Position numbers and translations under genes: made by a program. A model generated the notes under the pieces. The model was not told the origin of the DNA and made no database searches. It worked only from the letters and a program-made list of their open reading frames with translations. Shown here piece by piece: positions 25,224-33,330 of a stretch of DNA of 64,000 bases (positions are counted from its first letter, which is position 1; each line of letters starts with the position of its first letter). Origin of the DNA: Pseudomonadota bacterium (lineage in GTDB: Bacteria; Pseudomonadota; Alphaproteobacteria; Rhizobiales; Xanthobacteraceae); NCBI GenBank assembly GCA_023451825.1, contig JAEXYA010000017.1, positions 1-64,000 of the forward strand, in the 5' to 3' direction.

Positions 25224-26627
25224 TCACATCGCCTTGACGATGTTCTCCGTCACCTTCTTCGCGTCACCCAGCAGCATCATGGTGTTGTCGCGATAGAACA
25301 GCGGATTGTCGATGCCGGCATAGCCGGAAGCCAGCGAGCGCTTGATGAACATCACGGTGCCGGCCTTCCAAACCTGCAGCACCGGCATGCCATAGATCGG
25401 CGAGGTCTTGTCCTCTTCCGCTGCCGGATTGGTGACGTCATTGGCGCCGATGACGAAGGCGATGTCGGCTTGGGCGAATTCCGAATTGATGTCCTCAAGT
25501 TCGAACACCTCATCGTAGGGCACATTCGCTTCGGCGAGCAGCACGTTCATGTGGCCGGGCATACGGCCGGCGACCGGGTGAATCGCATATTTCACCTCGA
25601 CGCCTTCCTTCTTCAGCGTATCGGCCATTTCGCGCAACGCGTGCTGTGCCTGCGCCACCGCCATGCCGTAGCCGGGCACGATGATGACCTTCTGCGCGTT
25701 CTTCATGATGAAGGCCGCGTCATCGGCAGAACCGAGCTTGGCCGGCTTCTGCTCGCCCGAACCACCGCCCGCTGCAGCCGTCTCGCCGCCAAAGCCGCCG
25801 AGGATCACCGAGATAAACGAGCGGTTCATCGCGTGGCACATGATGTAGGACAGGATCGCGCCGGACGAGCCGACCAGTGCACCGGTGATGATCAGCGCCG
25901 AGTTACCCAGCGTGAAGCCGATGCCGGCCGCTGCCCAACCCGAATAGGAATTGAGCATCGAGATCACGACCGGCATGTCGGCGCCACCGATCGGGATGAT
26001 CAGCAGAGCGCCGAGCACCAGTGCGAGCACGGTGATGACCCAGAAATCCACCGCCGAGCCGGACTTCACCAGACCGTAGATGAAGAAGATCAGCGCCAGG
26101 CCAAGCACGATGTTGATGATGTGACGCGCCGGCAGGATGATGGGCGCGCCGCTCATCCGGCCGGACAGCTTTGCGAAGGCGATCACCGAGCCAGTGAACG
26201 TCAAAGCGCCGATGGCGACGCCGAGCGACATTTCGATCAGGCTCGCGGCGACGATCTTGTTGGTCGCGGGATCGAGAATGCCAAAAGCTTCCGGCGCATA
26301 GAAGGCGCCGGCGGCGACCAGCACCGCGGCCATGCCGACCAGCGAGTGGAAGGCGGCGACCAGTTCAGGCATCGAGGTCATCGGCACGCGCTTGGCGATG
26401 ACGGCACCGATGCCGCCGCCGATGGCGATGCCGAGGATGACCAGGACCCAGCCCAGCGCATCAGCTGGCGGATGCGCCGCCAGCGTGGTGCCGACGGCGA
26501 TGGCCATGCCGATCATGCCGAAGAAATTGCCCTGGCGGGATGAGGCCGGGCTCGACAGGCCGCGCAGCGACATGATGAAGAGCACGCCGGCGACCAAGTA
26601 TAGCAGTGCAGACAGATTGGCGTTCAT
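25224..26627 (-). CDS. pntB: NAD(P) transhydrogenase subunit beta
   Basis: This proton-translocating transhydrogenase subunit (467 aa) carries membrane helices in the first half and the NADP(H)-binding dIII domain at the C-terminus. dIII is shown by 'KVIIVPGYGMAVAQAQHALREMADTLKKEGVEVKYAIHPVAGRMPGHMNVLLAEANVPYDEVFELEDINSEF' and 'VIGANDVTNPAAEEDKTSPIYGMPVL'. It is the last pnt gene. The enzyme uses the proton gradient to reduce NADP+ with NADH. Confidence 0.96.
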   Translation of the reverse strand: MNANLSALLYLVAGVLFIMSLRGLSSPASSRQGNFFGMIGMAIAVGTTLAAHPPADALGWVLVILGIAIGGGIGAVIAKRVPMTSMPELVAAFHSLVGMAAVLVAAGAFYAPEAFGILDPATNKIVAASLIEMSLGVAIGALTFTGSVIAFAKLSGRMSGAPIILPARHIINIVLGLALIFFIYGLVKSGSAVDFWVITVLALVLGALLIIPIGGADMPVVISMLNSYSGWAAAGIGFTLGNSALIITGALVGSSGAILSYIMCHAMNRSFISVILGGFGGETAAAGGGSGEQKPAKLGSADDAAFIMKNAQKVIIVPGYGMAVAQAQHALREMADTLKKEGVEVKYAIHPVAGRMPGHMNVLLAEANVPYDEVFELEDINSEFAQADIAFVIGANDVTNPAAEEDKTSPIYGMPVLQVWKAGTVMFIKRSLASGYAGIDNPLFYRDNTMMLLGDAKKVTENIVKAM

Positions 26628-26669
26628 CTCAGGACCCCATCACTTTCGTCACCTTGAGGTGAGCGCCAA

Positions 26670-26984
26670 TCACTTGGACTTCTTCTTGTACATTGCGAGC
26701 ATGCGCTGGGTGACCAGGAAGCCGCCGAAGATATTCACGCAGGCGAAGATCAGCGCCACGAAGCCGAAGCCACGGGCGAGCACGCCGCCGCTGCCGGCGA
26801 GCTTGACGCCCACCGCGAGCAGCGCGCCGACCACGATCACCGAGGAGATCGCATTGGTCACCGACATCAGCGGCGTATGCAGCGCGGGGGTCACCGACCA
26901 CACCACGAAATAGCCGACGAACACGGCCAGCACGAAGATCGAGAGTTGGAAAACGAAGGGGGAAACCAGCGAGGCATGATCCAT
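26670..26984 (-). CDS. pntAB: NAD(P) transhydrogenase subunit alpha part 2 (membrane)
   Basis: This 104-residue membrane protein has 'FQLSIFVLAVFVGYFVVWSVTPALHTPLMSVTNAISSVIVVGALL', the conserved TM part of the alpha subunit with the VTNAIS motif. In E. coli it is fused to the soluble part; here it is a separate gene, as in Rhodospirillum. It lies between pntAA and pntB, 12 bases after pntAA. Confidence 0.95.
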   Translation of the reverse strand: MDHASLVSPFVFQLSIFVLAVFVGYFVVWSVTPALHTPLMSVTNAISSVIVVGALLAVGVKLAGSGGVLARGFGFVALIFACVNIFGGFLVTQRMLAMYKKKSK

Positions 26985-26996
26985 GGCGATTGTCCC

Positions 26997-28127
26997 TTAC
27001 GCAGTCTTCGGCTGGAAATTCGGGTGGATGACAGCGCCGTCTTTCGTCAGCGCCGTGGCTTTCACCAGTTCGTCGTCCCAGTTCACCGCAAGCGCCTTGG
27101 TCTCCTTGTTGACCAGCGTCTCGATGAAGGAGAACAGATTTCGCGCATAGAGGCTGGAGGCCGAGGCAGCGACGCGGCCGGCGACATTGGTGAATCCGAC
27201 GATCTTGATGCCGTTGACGTCAGCGACCTCGCCGGCCTTGACGCCCTCGACATTGCCGCCGCGCTCGACGGCGAGATCGACCAGCACCGAACCGGGCTTC
27301 ATCGACGCGACCATCTCGGCCGTGACCAGGCGCGGTGCCGGGCGGCCGGGGATCAGCGCGGTGGTGATGATGATGTCCTGCTTCTTGATATGCTCGGCCG
27401 TGAGCGCGGCCTGCTTGGCCTGATACTCTTTCGACATTTCCTTGGCGTAGCCGCCGGCGGTCTGCGCGTTCTTGAACTCGTCGTCCTCGACGGCCAGGAA
27501 TTTCGCACCGAGGCTTTCCACCTGTTCCTTGGTGGCCGGGCGCACGTCCGTTGCGGTCACGACGGCGCCGAGACGGCGGGCGGTGGCGATCGCCTGCAGG
27601 CCGGCAACGCCGACGCCCATCACGAACACCTTGGCGGCCGGAATGGTGCCGGCAGCAGTCATCATCATCGGGAAGGCGCGGCCGAAATATTCGGCGGCCT
27701 CGATGACGGCGCGGTAGCCGGCGAGATTGGCCTGCGACGACAGCACGTCCATCACCTGCGCGCGGGTGATGCGCGGCATCAGCTCCATGGCGAAGGCGGA
27801 CACGCCAGCGTCAGCAATAGTCTTCAGCGCGGCTTCATTGCCATAGGGATCCATGATCGCGATCACCAGCGCTCCGCGCTTGTAGTTCGCAAGCTCGGAC
27901 GCTTCCGGGCGCTTCACCTTGATGACGATGTCGGCGTCCTTCACCGCATCGGCCGCGATGGTCGCACCGACGGCGGTGAATTCGGAATCCGGAAGGCCCG
28001 ACTTGATGCCTGCACCAGGCTCGATCGCCACTTCGGCGCCGAGCGCCTTGAACTTCTTGATCGTGTCCGGCGAGACCGCGACGCGCGGCTCCAGCGGATC
28101 GATTTCCTTGGCAACGGCAATCTTCAT
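26997..28127 (-). CDS. pntAA: NAD(P) transhydrogenase subunit alpha part 1 (NAD-binding)
   Basis: This soluble dI domain (376 aa) binds NAD(H). It begins 'MKIAVAKEIDPLEPRVAVSPDTIKKFKALGAEVAIEPGAG', as PntA/AlaDH proteins do. It has the nucleotide fold 'AAKVFVMGVGVAGLQAIATARRLGAVVTATDVRPATKEQVESLGAKF' and the mobile loop region 'GGYAKEMSKEYQ'. It is first of the pntAA-pntAB-pntB operon. Confidence 0.96.
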   Translation of the reverse strand: MKIAVAKEIDPLEPRVAVSPDTIKKFKALGAEVAIEPGAGIKSGLPDSEFTAVGATIAADAVKDADIVIKVKRPEASELANYKRGALVIAIMDPYGNEAALKTIADAGVSAFAMELMPRITRAQVMDVLSSQANLAGYRAVIEAAEYFGRAFPMMMTAAGTIPAAKVFVMGVGVAGLQAIATARRLGAVVTATDVRPATKEQVESLGAKFLAVEDDEFKNAQTAGGYAKEMSKEYQAKQAALTAEHIKKQDIIITTALIPGRPAPRLVTAEMVASMKPGSVLVDLAVERGGNVEGVKAGEVADVNGIKIVGFTNVAGRVAASASSLYARNLFSFIETLVNKETKALAVNWDDELVKATALTKDGAVIHPNFQPKTA

Positions 28128-28206
28128 GGGTCCTCCGGCGGAGCTCGTCCGCGCGTGGGCAATCAGGTCAGGGATGGACGCCGCGGCGCTGCGGCGAAAG
28201 GCGGGA

Positions 28207-28359
28207 TCAGGTGAGGAAGATGCCCATCAGCGCCACGATCGCGACGACCGAGATGGTGCCCCATTTCACAAGCACCAGGAAACCTTCATAGGTCTGCTCA
28301 TGCGCCGGGTAATCGTTGCCATCCGCCGTGGTGTAGGCAACTTCGCTATGATCAGCCAT
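28207..28359 (-). CDS. aa3-type cytochrome c oxidase subunit IV
   Basis: This 50-residue one-helix protein reads 'MADHSEVAYTTADGNDYPAHEQTYEGF' and then 'LVLVKWGTISVVAIVALMGIFLT'. It matches the small bacterial aa3 oxidase subunit IV, which packs beside the catalytic subunits. GAGGGG lies upstream of the ATG at 28359; the longer reading to 28443 is not supported. The other oxidase genes are not in this window, which is common for this subunit. It precedes pntAA by 79 bases. Confidence 0.88.
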   Translation of the reverse strand: MADHSEVAYTTADGNDYPAHEQTYEGFLVLVKWGTISVVAIVALMGIFLT

Positions 28360-28488
28360 TTCGGTGTCCCCTCGCTTTTTGATCTGTTGCCTCGGAATTA
28401 GCGCAATTGGATTTGAACGGCAACGGCTGTTGGCATGCCACACCCGCCTTTAAATGATGCACTGCAGCTAATCTAAAATGCAGGACGC

Positions 28489-28881
28489 TTAGGCGGGCCA
28501 GCTGTCGCGGATCCAGCGGGTGAGCGACTGTTCGCTGACTTCGCCTGCAGCAAGGGACATGATGATCGTTGTGGCCTGAGCGGGGTCGGGTTCAAACCGA
28601 ATGCGGTTCTTCATTAAGAAGATCACCATCGACATGAACGCGATCCGCTTATTCCCATCCACAAAAGCGTGGTTTTTCGCCAGGCCAAAAGCATAGGCTG
28701 CTGCCAGCTCGGGCATTTCAGCCTGCTCGCAGCGCCACTTGTTGATTGGCCGGTCAAGAGCTGATTGCAACATGCCTTCGTCGCGCAGACCCGGCGCGCC
28801 ACCGAACCTGCGCAATAGCTTGCTGTGGATCGCAATGACCTGATCGTAAGTAATCCAGCGCGGCTCTTCCGCCTCGCTCAT
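28489..28881 (-). CDS. Doc-family (Fic fold) toxin of a toxin-antitoxin pair
   Basis: This 130-residue protein contains the Doc/Fic active-site motif HAFVDGNKR (71-79), as in death-on-curing toxins that phosphorylate EF-Tu. The start 'RWITYDQVIAIHSKLLRRFGGAPGLRDEGMLQSALDRP' is also typical of Doc. It lies 12 bases downstream of an AbrB-type antitoxin gene, in the usual antitoxin-first order. Doc is classically paired with a Phd antitoxin; here the partner has the AbrB/MazE fold. The motif is intact, so the toxin is probably active. Confidence 0.92.
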   Translation of the reverse strand: MSEAEEPRWITYDQVIAIHSKLLRRFGGAPGLRDEGMLQSALDRPINKWRCEQAEMPELAAAYAFGLAKNHAFVDGNKRIAFMSMVIFLMKNRIRFEPDPAQATTIIMSLAAGEVSEQSLTRWIRDSWPA

Positions 28882-28893
28882 CGGGACCTCATT

Positions 28894-29124
28894 TTATTTC
28901 GCCAAGGCTGCGAGGGTGTCTTTGTACTTGTCCATGACCTCGTCGGCCGCTTCCATGGTTTCTTCAAAATCCGGATCGTATGGCATCAACTGCAAACCGC
29001 CACCCGCCAGCTCCGTCACATACAGCTCCTGACCTCGTTGGAGGTCGAGGCGTTGCATCAATTCCTTTGGCAGCAAGAGGCCGTCGGAATTGCCAATCTT
29101 TTTGATCTCAAGTTTCACGTGCAT
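28894..29124 (-). CDS. AbrB/MazE/SpoVT-type antitoxin
   Basis: This 76-residue protein begins 'MHVKLEIKKIGNSDGLLLPKELMQRLDLQRGQELYVTE', the swapped-hairpin AbrB DNA-binding fold (MazE/SpoVT). The acidic C-terminal tail 'YDPDFEETMEAADEVMDKYKDTLAALAK' would wrap and neutralise the toxin. It is first in the two-gene operon and probably represses it. A perfect 13-bp inverted repeat lies 66 bases upstream and is the best operator candidate. Confidence 0.9.
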   Translation of the reverse strand: MHVKLEIKKIGNSDGLLLPKELMQRLDLQRGQELYVTELAGGGLQLMPYDPDFEETMEAADEVMDKYKDTLAALAK

Positions 29125-29190
29125 CTCCTAAAGCGTGGCCACAATCGGCCGGGTTGTCGTCCTCGATCCTCCTTCCCCCAAAACAACTAA

Positions 29191-29220
29191 AGGCATGTTA
29201 TACAGATGTATAACATGCCT
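29191..29220. promoter_or_regulatory. Perfect 13-bp inverted repeat upstream of the toxin-antitoxin operon
   Basis: AGGCATGTTATAC (29191-29203) and GTATAACATGCCT (29208-29220) are perfect arms around a 4-nt spacer. It lies between the antitoxin start and the pepF 3' end. It is AT-rich, unlike its surroundings, and is a strong candidate for autoregulation by the AbrB antitoxin. On the minus strand TTTAGTTGTTTT follows it, so it could also end pepF transcripts. Confidence 0.65.
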
Positions 29221-29254
29221 CCTGGCGACGTTCAACAAATGTTTTACGCGAATG

Positions 29255-31141
29255 TTACCCCATCGCCTCCAGCTCATCGATCATCCCGGCGATGACCGAG
29301 AGGCCACCGTCCCAGAAGGTCGGATCCTTGGCATCCAGCCCGAAGGGCGCCAGCAGTTCGGAATAGTGCTTGGTGCCACCGGCCGCGAGCATTGCGAGAT
29401 AGCGCTCCGCAAAGCCTTCCTGCGCATTCTCGTAGACTGCGTAGAGCGAGTTCACGAGGCAATCGCCGAAGGCATAGGCGTAGACGTAGAAGGGCGAATG
29501 GATGAAGTGCGGGATATACATCCAGAAATTCTCGTAGCCCGGCTTGATCTCGATGGCCGGGCCGAGGCTTTCGGTCTGCACGCTCAGCCAGAGCTGGCCG
29601 ATCCGCTCCGCGGTGAGCTCGCCATTGCGGCGCTCGGTGTGAACGGCGCGCTCGAATGAGTAAAAGGCGATCTGCCGGACAACCGTGTTGATCATGTCCT
29701 CGACCTTGCCAGCGAGCAGCGCTTGGCGCTGCTTGGCGCTCTTGGTCTGGGCCAACAGGCGCTTGAAGGTCAGCATCTCGCCGAACACGGACGCCGTCTC
29801 GGCGAGGGTCAGCGGTGTCGGCGCCATCAGCGCGCCGTTCTTCGCGGCCAGCACCTGATGCACGCCGTGGCCGAGTTCATGCGCCAGTGTCATCACATCG
29901 CGCGGCTTGCCCTGATAGTTCATCAATACATAGGGATGCGCCGAGGGCGTGGTGGGATGCGAGAAGGCGCCCGGCGCCTTGCCCGGACGCACCGGCGCAT
30001 CGATCCAGCGATCGGTGAAGAAGCGCTTTGCGATGCCCGCCATCTCGGGCGAGAACGCGCCATAGGCATTCAGCACCATGTCCTGCGCATCGGCCCAGGC
30101 AATCGTGCCGGTCGGCGCAAAGGGCAGCGGCGCGTTGCGGTCCCAGTGCGCCAGCGTCTTCTTGCCGAACCACTTTGCCTTCAGCTGATAATAGCGATGC
30201 GAGAGTTTCGGATAGGCCGCGCGCACCGAAGCGACCAGCGCATCCACCACTTCGCGCTCGACGCGGTTGTTGAGATGACGGCTATCCGCGACATCCTGAA
30301 AACCACGCCAGCGGTCGGAGATTTCCTTGTCCTTGGACAGGGTGTTGGTGATCAGCGCGAAGGTGCGCTCATTGGCCTTGAACGTCTTCGCCAGCGCCTG
30401 CCCCGCCGTCTTGCGCTTGGCGGCATCGCGGTCCTGCAGCAAAGTCAGCGTCGGCTCGATGGCCAGTTCCTTGCCGCCGACCTTGAAGCGCAGGCCCGCG
30501 ATGGTCTGATCGAACAGGCGATTGAAGGCGCCATAGCCGGTCTGCGACTTCTCGTGAAACAGCTGCTCGACGCGGTCTTCGAGCTGATACGGCTTGTCCT
30601 TGCGGCTGTCTTCGATCCAGGGCCGATAGTGACCAAGTTCCGGCGTCTGCATCGCGCGCTCGATGACGTCGTCCTCGATGCGGTTGAGTTCGAGCGCAAA
30701 GAACAGCAGATGCACCGACGCCGCGGTGATACGCTCCGAGACGTCGCCATAAAATTTCGAGATCGCGGGATCGACGGTGTTGCCCGCATGGATCAGCCCG
30801 GCATAGGAGCCGAGCCGGCCTGCAAGATCGTCGATCGCCTCATAGCTGCGCACGGCTTCTGCGAGCCAGACGCCACCATTCGGCTTCGCCGTCTCTTCTG
30901 CGAGCTTGCCTTTATAGGCGGCCTCGAAAGCCGCGCAGTCCGCATCGATCTTGTCGAGATCGCGCGCGATCTCCGGCGCGGTGATCGACGTATAGAGATC
31001 TGCCAAATTCCATTCCGGAAGCTTGCCTGCGGCTGACTTCCCGGCAGCCTTCGAGGCGGTCTTGCGAACCGGCTTCTTCACGACTGCAGTCTTCTTGGCG
31101 GCGGGCTTGCGGGCGGATTTGGCAGAAGCGGATTTCGGCAT
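29255..31141 (-). CDS. pepF: M3 family oligoendopeptidase F
   Basis: This cytoplasmic zinc metallopeptidase (628 aa) cleaves short peptides. The zinc motif HELGH is at 421-425 ('TLAHELGHGVHQVLAAKNGALMAPTPLTLAETASVFGEML', with the downstream Glu ligand). 'HPYVLMNYQGKPRDVMTLAHELGH' is diagnostic of clade-3 PepF. The first 40 residues are a Lys/Ala-rich extension not found in shorter homologues, possibly disordered or a misplaced start. The gene is otherwise complete. Confidence 0.93.
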   Translation of the reverse strand: MPKSASAKSARKPAAKKTAVVKKPVRKTASKAAGKSAAGKLPEWNLADLYTSITAPEIARDLDKIDADCAAFEAAYKGKLAEETAKPNGGVWLAEAVRSYEAIDDLAGRLGSYAGLIHAGNTVDPAISKFYGDVSERITAASVHLLFFALELNRIEDDVIERAMQTPELGHYRPWIEDSRKDKPYQLEDRVEQLFHEKSQTGYGAFNRLFDQTIAGLRFKVGGKELAIEPTLTLLQDRDAAKRKTAGQALAKTFKANERTFALITNTLSKDKEISDRWRGFQDVADSRHLNNRVEREVVDALVASVRAAYPKLSHRYYQLKAKWFGKKTLAHWDRNAPLPFAPTGTIAWADAQDMVLNAYGAFSPEMAGIAKRFFTDRWIDAPVRPGKAPGAFSHPTTPSAHPYVLMNYQGKPRDVMTLAHELGHGVHQVLAAKNGALMAPTPLTLAETASVFGEMLTFKRLLAQTKSAKQRQALLAGKVEDMINTVVRQIAFYSFERAVHTERRNGELTAERIGQLWLSVQTESLGPAIEIKPGYENFWMYIPHFIHSPFYVYAYAFGDCLVNSLYAVYENAQEGFAERYLAMLAAGGTKHYSELLAPFGLDAKDPTFWDGGLSVIAGMIDELEAMG

Positions 31142-31169
31142 GAAAACTTTCGGCTAGATGCAGCGGCAA

Positions 31170-31598
31170 TCACACATAGGCGGCCAATTGCGGGGCGACA
31201 TGGACGAGCAATTCTTCGCCTTCCAGCAGGAGCGGCTCGACCTTGTCATTGATCATATGGCGAATCGTACACCACACCATGACAATCCGTGCGACAAGCG
31301 GCCATCGCGTTGCCCGCAGGGCGCTGCGGGCATGCATGGCCACCAGCGGCAGGCTACGATGCTCGAACAGCAGCTTGCCCTGGCCGTCGTCCAACACATA
31401 GAGCCTGCCGATGCGCGAGACGCACAGGGTGCAGGCCCCGTCACCTCCGAGCAGATAGAATTGCGCATCGCCGTTTTCGGTGAGGCCGGTGTCCCAGCCT
31501 TCCACGCGCCGGCCCATGTTGAGGGTCTCGCCAAGGGTGCAGAGCTCCGTTTCGCTCCAGGCGCCCAGTTGCGGCTTCCGAAATGCGATGATGTTCAT
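31170..31598 (-). CDS. Hypothetical protein coupled to an XRE regulator
   Basis: This 142-residue protein begins 'MNIIAFRKPQLGAWSETELCTLGETLNMGRRVEGWDTGLTENGDAQFYLLG' and has paired cysteines near 'GACTLCVSRIGRLYVLDD'. I do not recognise a domain. Its ATG overlaps the stop of the upstream XRE regulator gene (ATGA), so the two are translationally coupled and probably act together. It might be a sensor or partner of the regulator. Confidence 0.72.
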   Translation of the reverse strand: MNIIAFRKPQLGAWSETELCTLGETLNMGRRVEGWDTGLTENGDAQFYLLGGDGACTLCVSRIGRLYVLDDGQGKLLFEHRSLPLVAMHARSALRATRWPLVARIVMVWCTIRHMINDKVEPLLLEGEELLVHVAPQLAAYV

Positions 31599-31924
31599 TT
31601 GGACGCTCCGAACAACAGCCGGTGTAATTCCGGCTCGTAATAGACCAGCAGATGCCTTGCGAAGTCTGCGGGATCGAGCTTCAGGGCCAATGCCCAGGCC
31701 TCCATGGTCTCGGTCGGCACCCGGCTGAAGCCGTTCTCAACCTGCGAAATGAACGTGTAGTATTTGAGACCGAGCCGTGCCGCGAGATCGACCTGCGAAA
31801 GCCCCGCCTCGGTCCGCCGTGTCTTCAGCCAATTGCCCGCTTCTTTCCGCAGCGCACGCGTTTCTGGCGCCGCCTTGCTGACGGTCGCCTTGCCTGAAAC
31901 GTCTTGATCTTTTCCAAGTTTCAT
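31595..31924 (-). CDS. XRE-family helix-turn-helix regulator
   Basis: This 109-residue regulator has a Cro/CI HTH: 'GNWLKTRRTEAGLSQVDLAARLGLKYYTFISQVENGFSRVPTETMEAWALAL'. A short C-terminal stretch 'DPADFARHLLVYYEPELHRLLFG' follows. ATG 31924 is chosen over a longer start at 32035 because the added residues run through the promoter region shared with the divergent gene. It overlaps the next gene by 4 bases. Confidence 0.85.
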   Translation of the reverse strand: MKLGKDQDVSGKATVSKAAPETRALRKEAGNWLKTRRTEAGLSQVDLAARLGLKYYTFISQVENGFSRVPTETMEAWALALKLDPADFARHLLVYYEPELHRLLFGASK

Positions 31925-32034
31925 GTTTACGAAACTACTCAAGATGAATTGCTCGAACTGATGACTTTTCGTAGCAGCTTTGAAGGCGCACGAAAACGTT
32001 GCAGGCGCAGTGAGACGGTCTCGAAGAGCTAACA

Positions 32035-32376
32035 ATGTCGTTTACCGATCGCAGCTTCACGGATCGCAATGATGCGCCCGCTACCCCGGGCGGGGTCAAG
32101 GAGCTGTTTGCCGCAATCCTGCTGCTGACCCTGGCCGCTGGCCTCGCCTTGCGCGCTTTTGTCTCGCTCGACGCACTGGCGCCAATTGTCGCGACTTTGC
32201 TATTCGCACTCGCAGCATCGATCGCTGGTGGCGCGCTGATTCCGCAAAATCGCAAACGCCGCGCTGCCTGGCTCGATGTCGCCGGCGTCCTGACCTTTAT
32301 CGGCGTCGGCCTTTCGATCGTGATCGATCCGGACCAGATGGTCCGCTTGATCACGCCTTCGGATCAACCTGACTAA
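32035..32376 (+). CDS. Hypothetical small membrane protein
   Basis: This 113-residue protein has about three hydrophobic segments ('ELFAAILLLTLAAGLALRAFVSL', 'LAPIVATLLFALAASIAGGAL', 'LDVAGVLTFIGVGLSIVI') and a polar N-terminus. No family is recognised. It is divergent from the XRE gene and precedes the terC-like gene by 115 bases. Confidence 0.65.
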   Translation: MSFTDRSFTDRNDAPATPGGVKELFAAILLLTLAAGLALRAFVSLDALAPIVATLLFALAASIAGGALIPQNRKRRAAWLDVAGVLTFIGVGLSIVIDPDQMVRLITPSDQPD

Positions 32377-32491
32377 CAACTGGATCAACCCGCGGGAATG
32401 TCCCCGCATTTAGACGTCCTGGACCGGGCCCCTCTGGCAGCTCCCAAAAGCTGTGATGTCGGACTGGACGTTCATACACAGAGAGGCCCGT

Positions 32492-33133
32492 ATGTCGGAA
32501 CTGTTTACGCCCGAAGCCCTATCCGCATTGCTCCAGGTCATCATGATCGACCTGGTTCTCGCCGGTGACAACGCCATCGTCATCGGCCTCGCCGCCGCCG
32601 GTCTGCCCAAAGAGCAGCGCGCGCGCGCGATCCTGATCGGCATTGTTGCCGCCACCGTCCTCCGTATCGGTTTTGCCAGCGTCACCGTCCAGCTGCTGCA
32701 GATCATCGGCCTTCTGCTCGCCGGCGGCCTCCTGTTGCTGTGGGTCTGCTGGAAGATGTGGAGCGAATTGCGCTCCGGTCATGAGCATGATCTCGAAGAA
32801 ATCGAGCGAATGAATGAGGACGGCAGCGCCCCGCGCAAGACCATGGGTCAGGCGATCTGGCAGATCACCCTCGCCGACGTCTCGATGTCGCTCGACAACG
32901 TGCTGGCCGTGGCGGGCGCTGCCCGCGAGCACCCGACCATCCTGATCTTCGGCCTGGTGCTGTCGATCGCGCTGATGGGTCTCGCTGCCAGCTTCATCGC
33001 CAAACTGCTGCAGAAGCATCGCTGGATCGCCTATGTCGGCCTCGCCATCATCCTTTATGTGGCCGGCGACATGATCTATCGCGGCGGCCTGGAGGTATGG
33101 CCCCACGCGCAGGCCTATCTGCAGAAGAGCTAA
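32492..33133 (+). CDS. TerC family integral membrane protein (YjbE-like)
   Basis: This 213-residue protein has 'ALLQVIMIDLVLAGDNAIVIGLAAAGLPKEQRARAI' and 'ITLADVSMSLDNVLAVAGAAREHPTILIFGLVLSIALMGLAASFIAKLL', the two GDN/LDN aspartate motifs of TerC proteins, which are linked to metal (manganese) export. It has about 6-7 helices. GAGAGG lies upstream of the ATG at 32492. A family B repeat follows the stop. Confidence 0.9.
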   Translation: MSELFTPEALSALLQVIMIDLVLAGDNAIVIGLAAAGLPKEQRARAILIGIVAATVLRIGFASVTVQLLQIIGLLLAGGLLLLWVCWKMWSELRSGHEHDLEEIERMNEDGSAPRKTMGQAIWQITLADVSMSLDNVLAVAGAAREHPTILIFGLVLSIALMGLAASFIAKLLQKHRWIAYVGLAIILYVAGDMIYRGGLEVWPHAQAYLQKS

Positions 33134-33137
33134 GTTT

Positions 33138-33221
33138 AGGGTGGGCAAAGGCGTTCTTGCGCCGTGCCCACCTTCCTGACCAAGAAGGTGTGGTGGGCAC
33201 GCTACGTTTTGCCCACCCCAC
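33138..33221. repeat. Family B palindromic repeat, copy 2
   Basis: It begins AGGGTGGGCAAAGGCG and ends CGTTTTGCCCACCCCAC, with inner GTGCCCACC / GGTGGGCAC arms; it matches 6278-6365 in design. It separates the terC-like gene from the sigma-54 regulator. Confidence 0.75.
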
Positions 33222-33330
33222 AAATTCAGGCCGTGTCCACCCTGCGGATATTATCAAAGCATTAAACTCTGCTCGCCATTTTGGCTCAATTCGGGACACC
33301 CCAACCTTGGAGTGCCCGTCTGGAGCAAGC

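Noticed and set aside
29239..29258. TTTTAC...GTTAC pair resembling the direct repeat box
   Set aside because: The spacing is 11 rather than 10 and the second half-site breaks the consensus; it lies by the pepF 3' end, not a promoter.
32377..32491. Possible manganese (yybP-ykoY) riboswitch before the TerC gene
   Set aside because: TerC genes often carry one, but I could not find its conserved core in this short leader.
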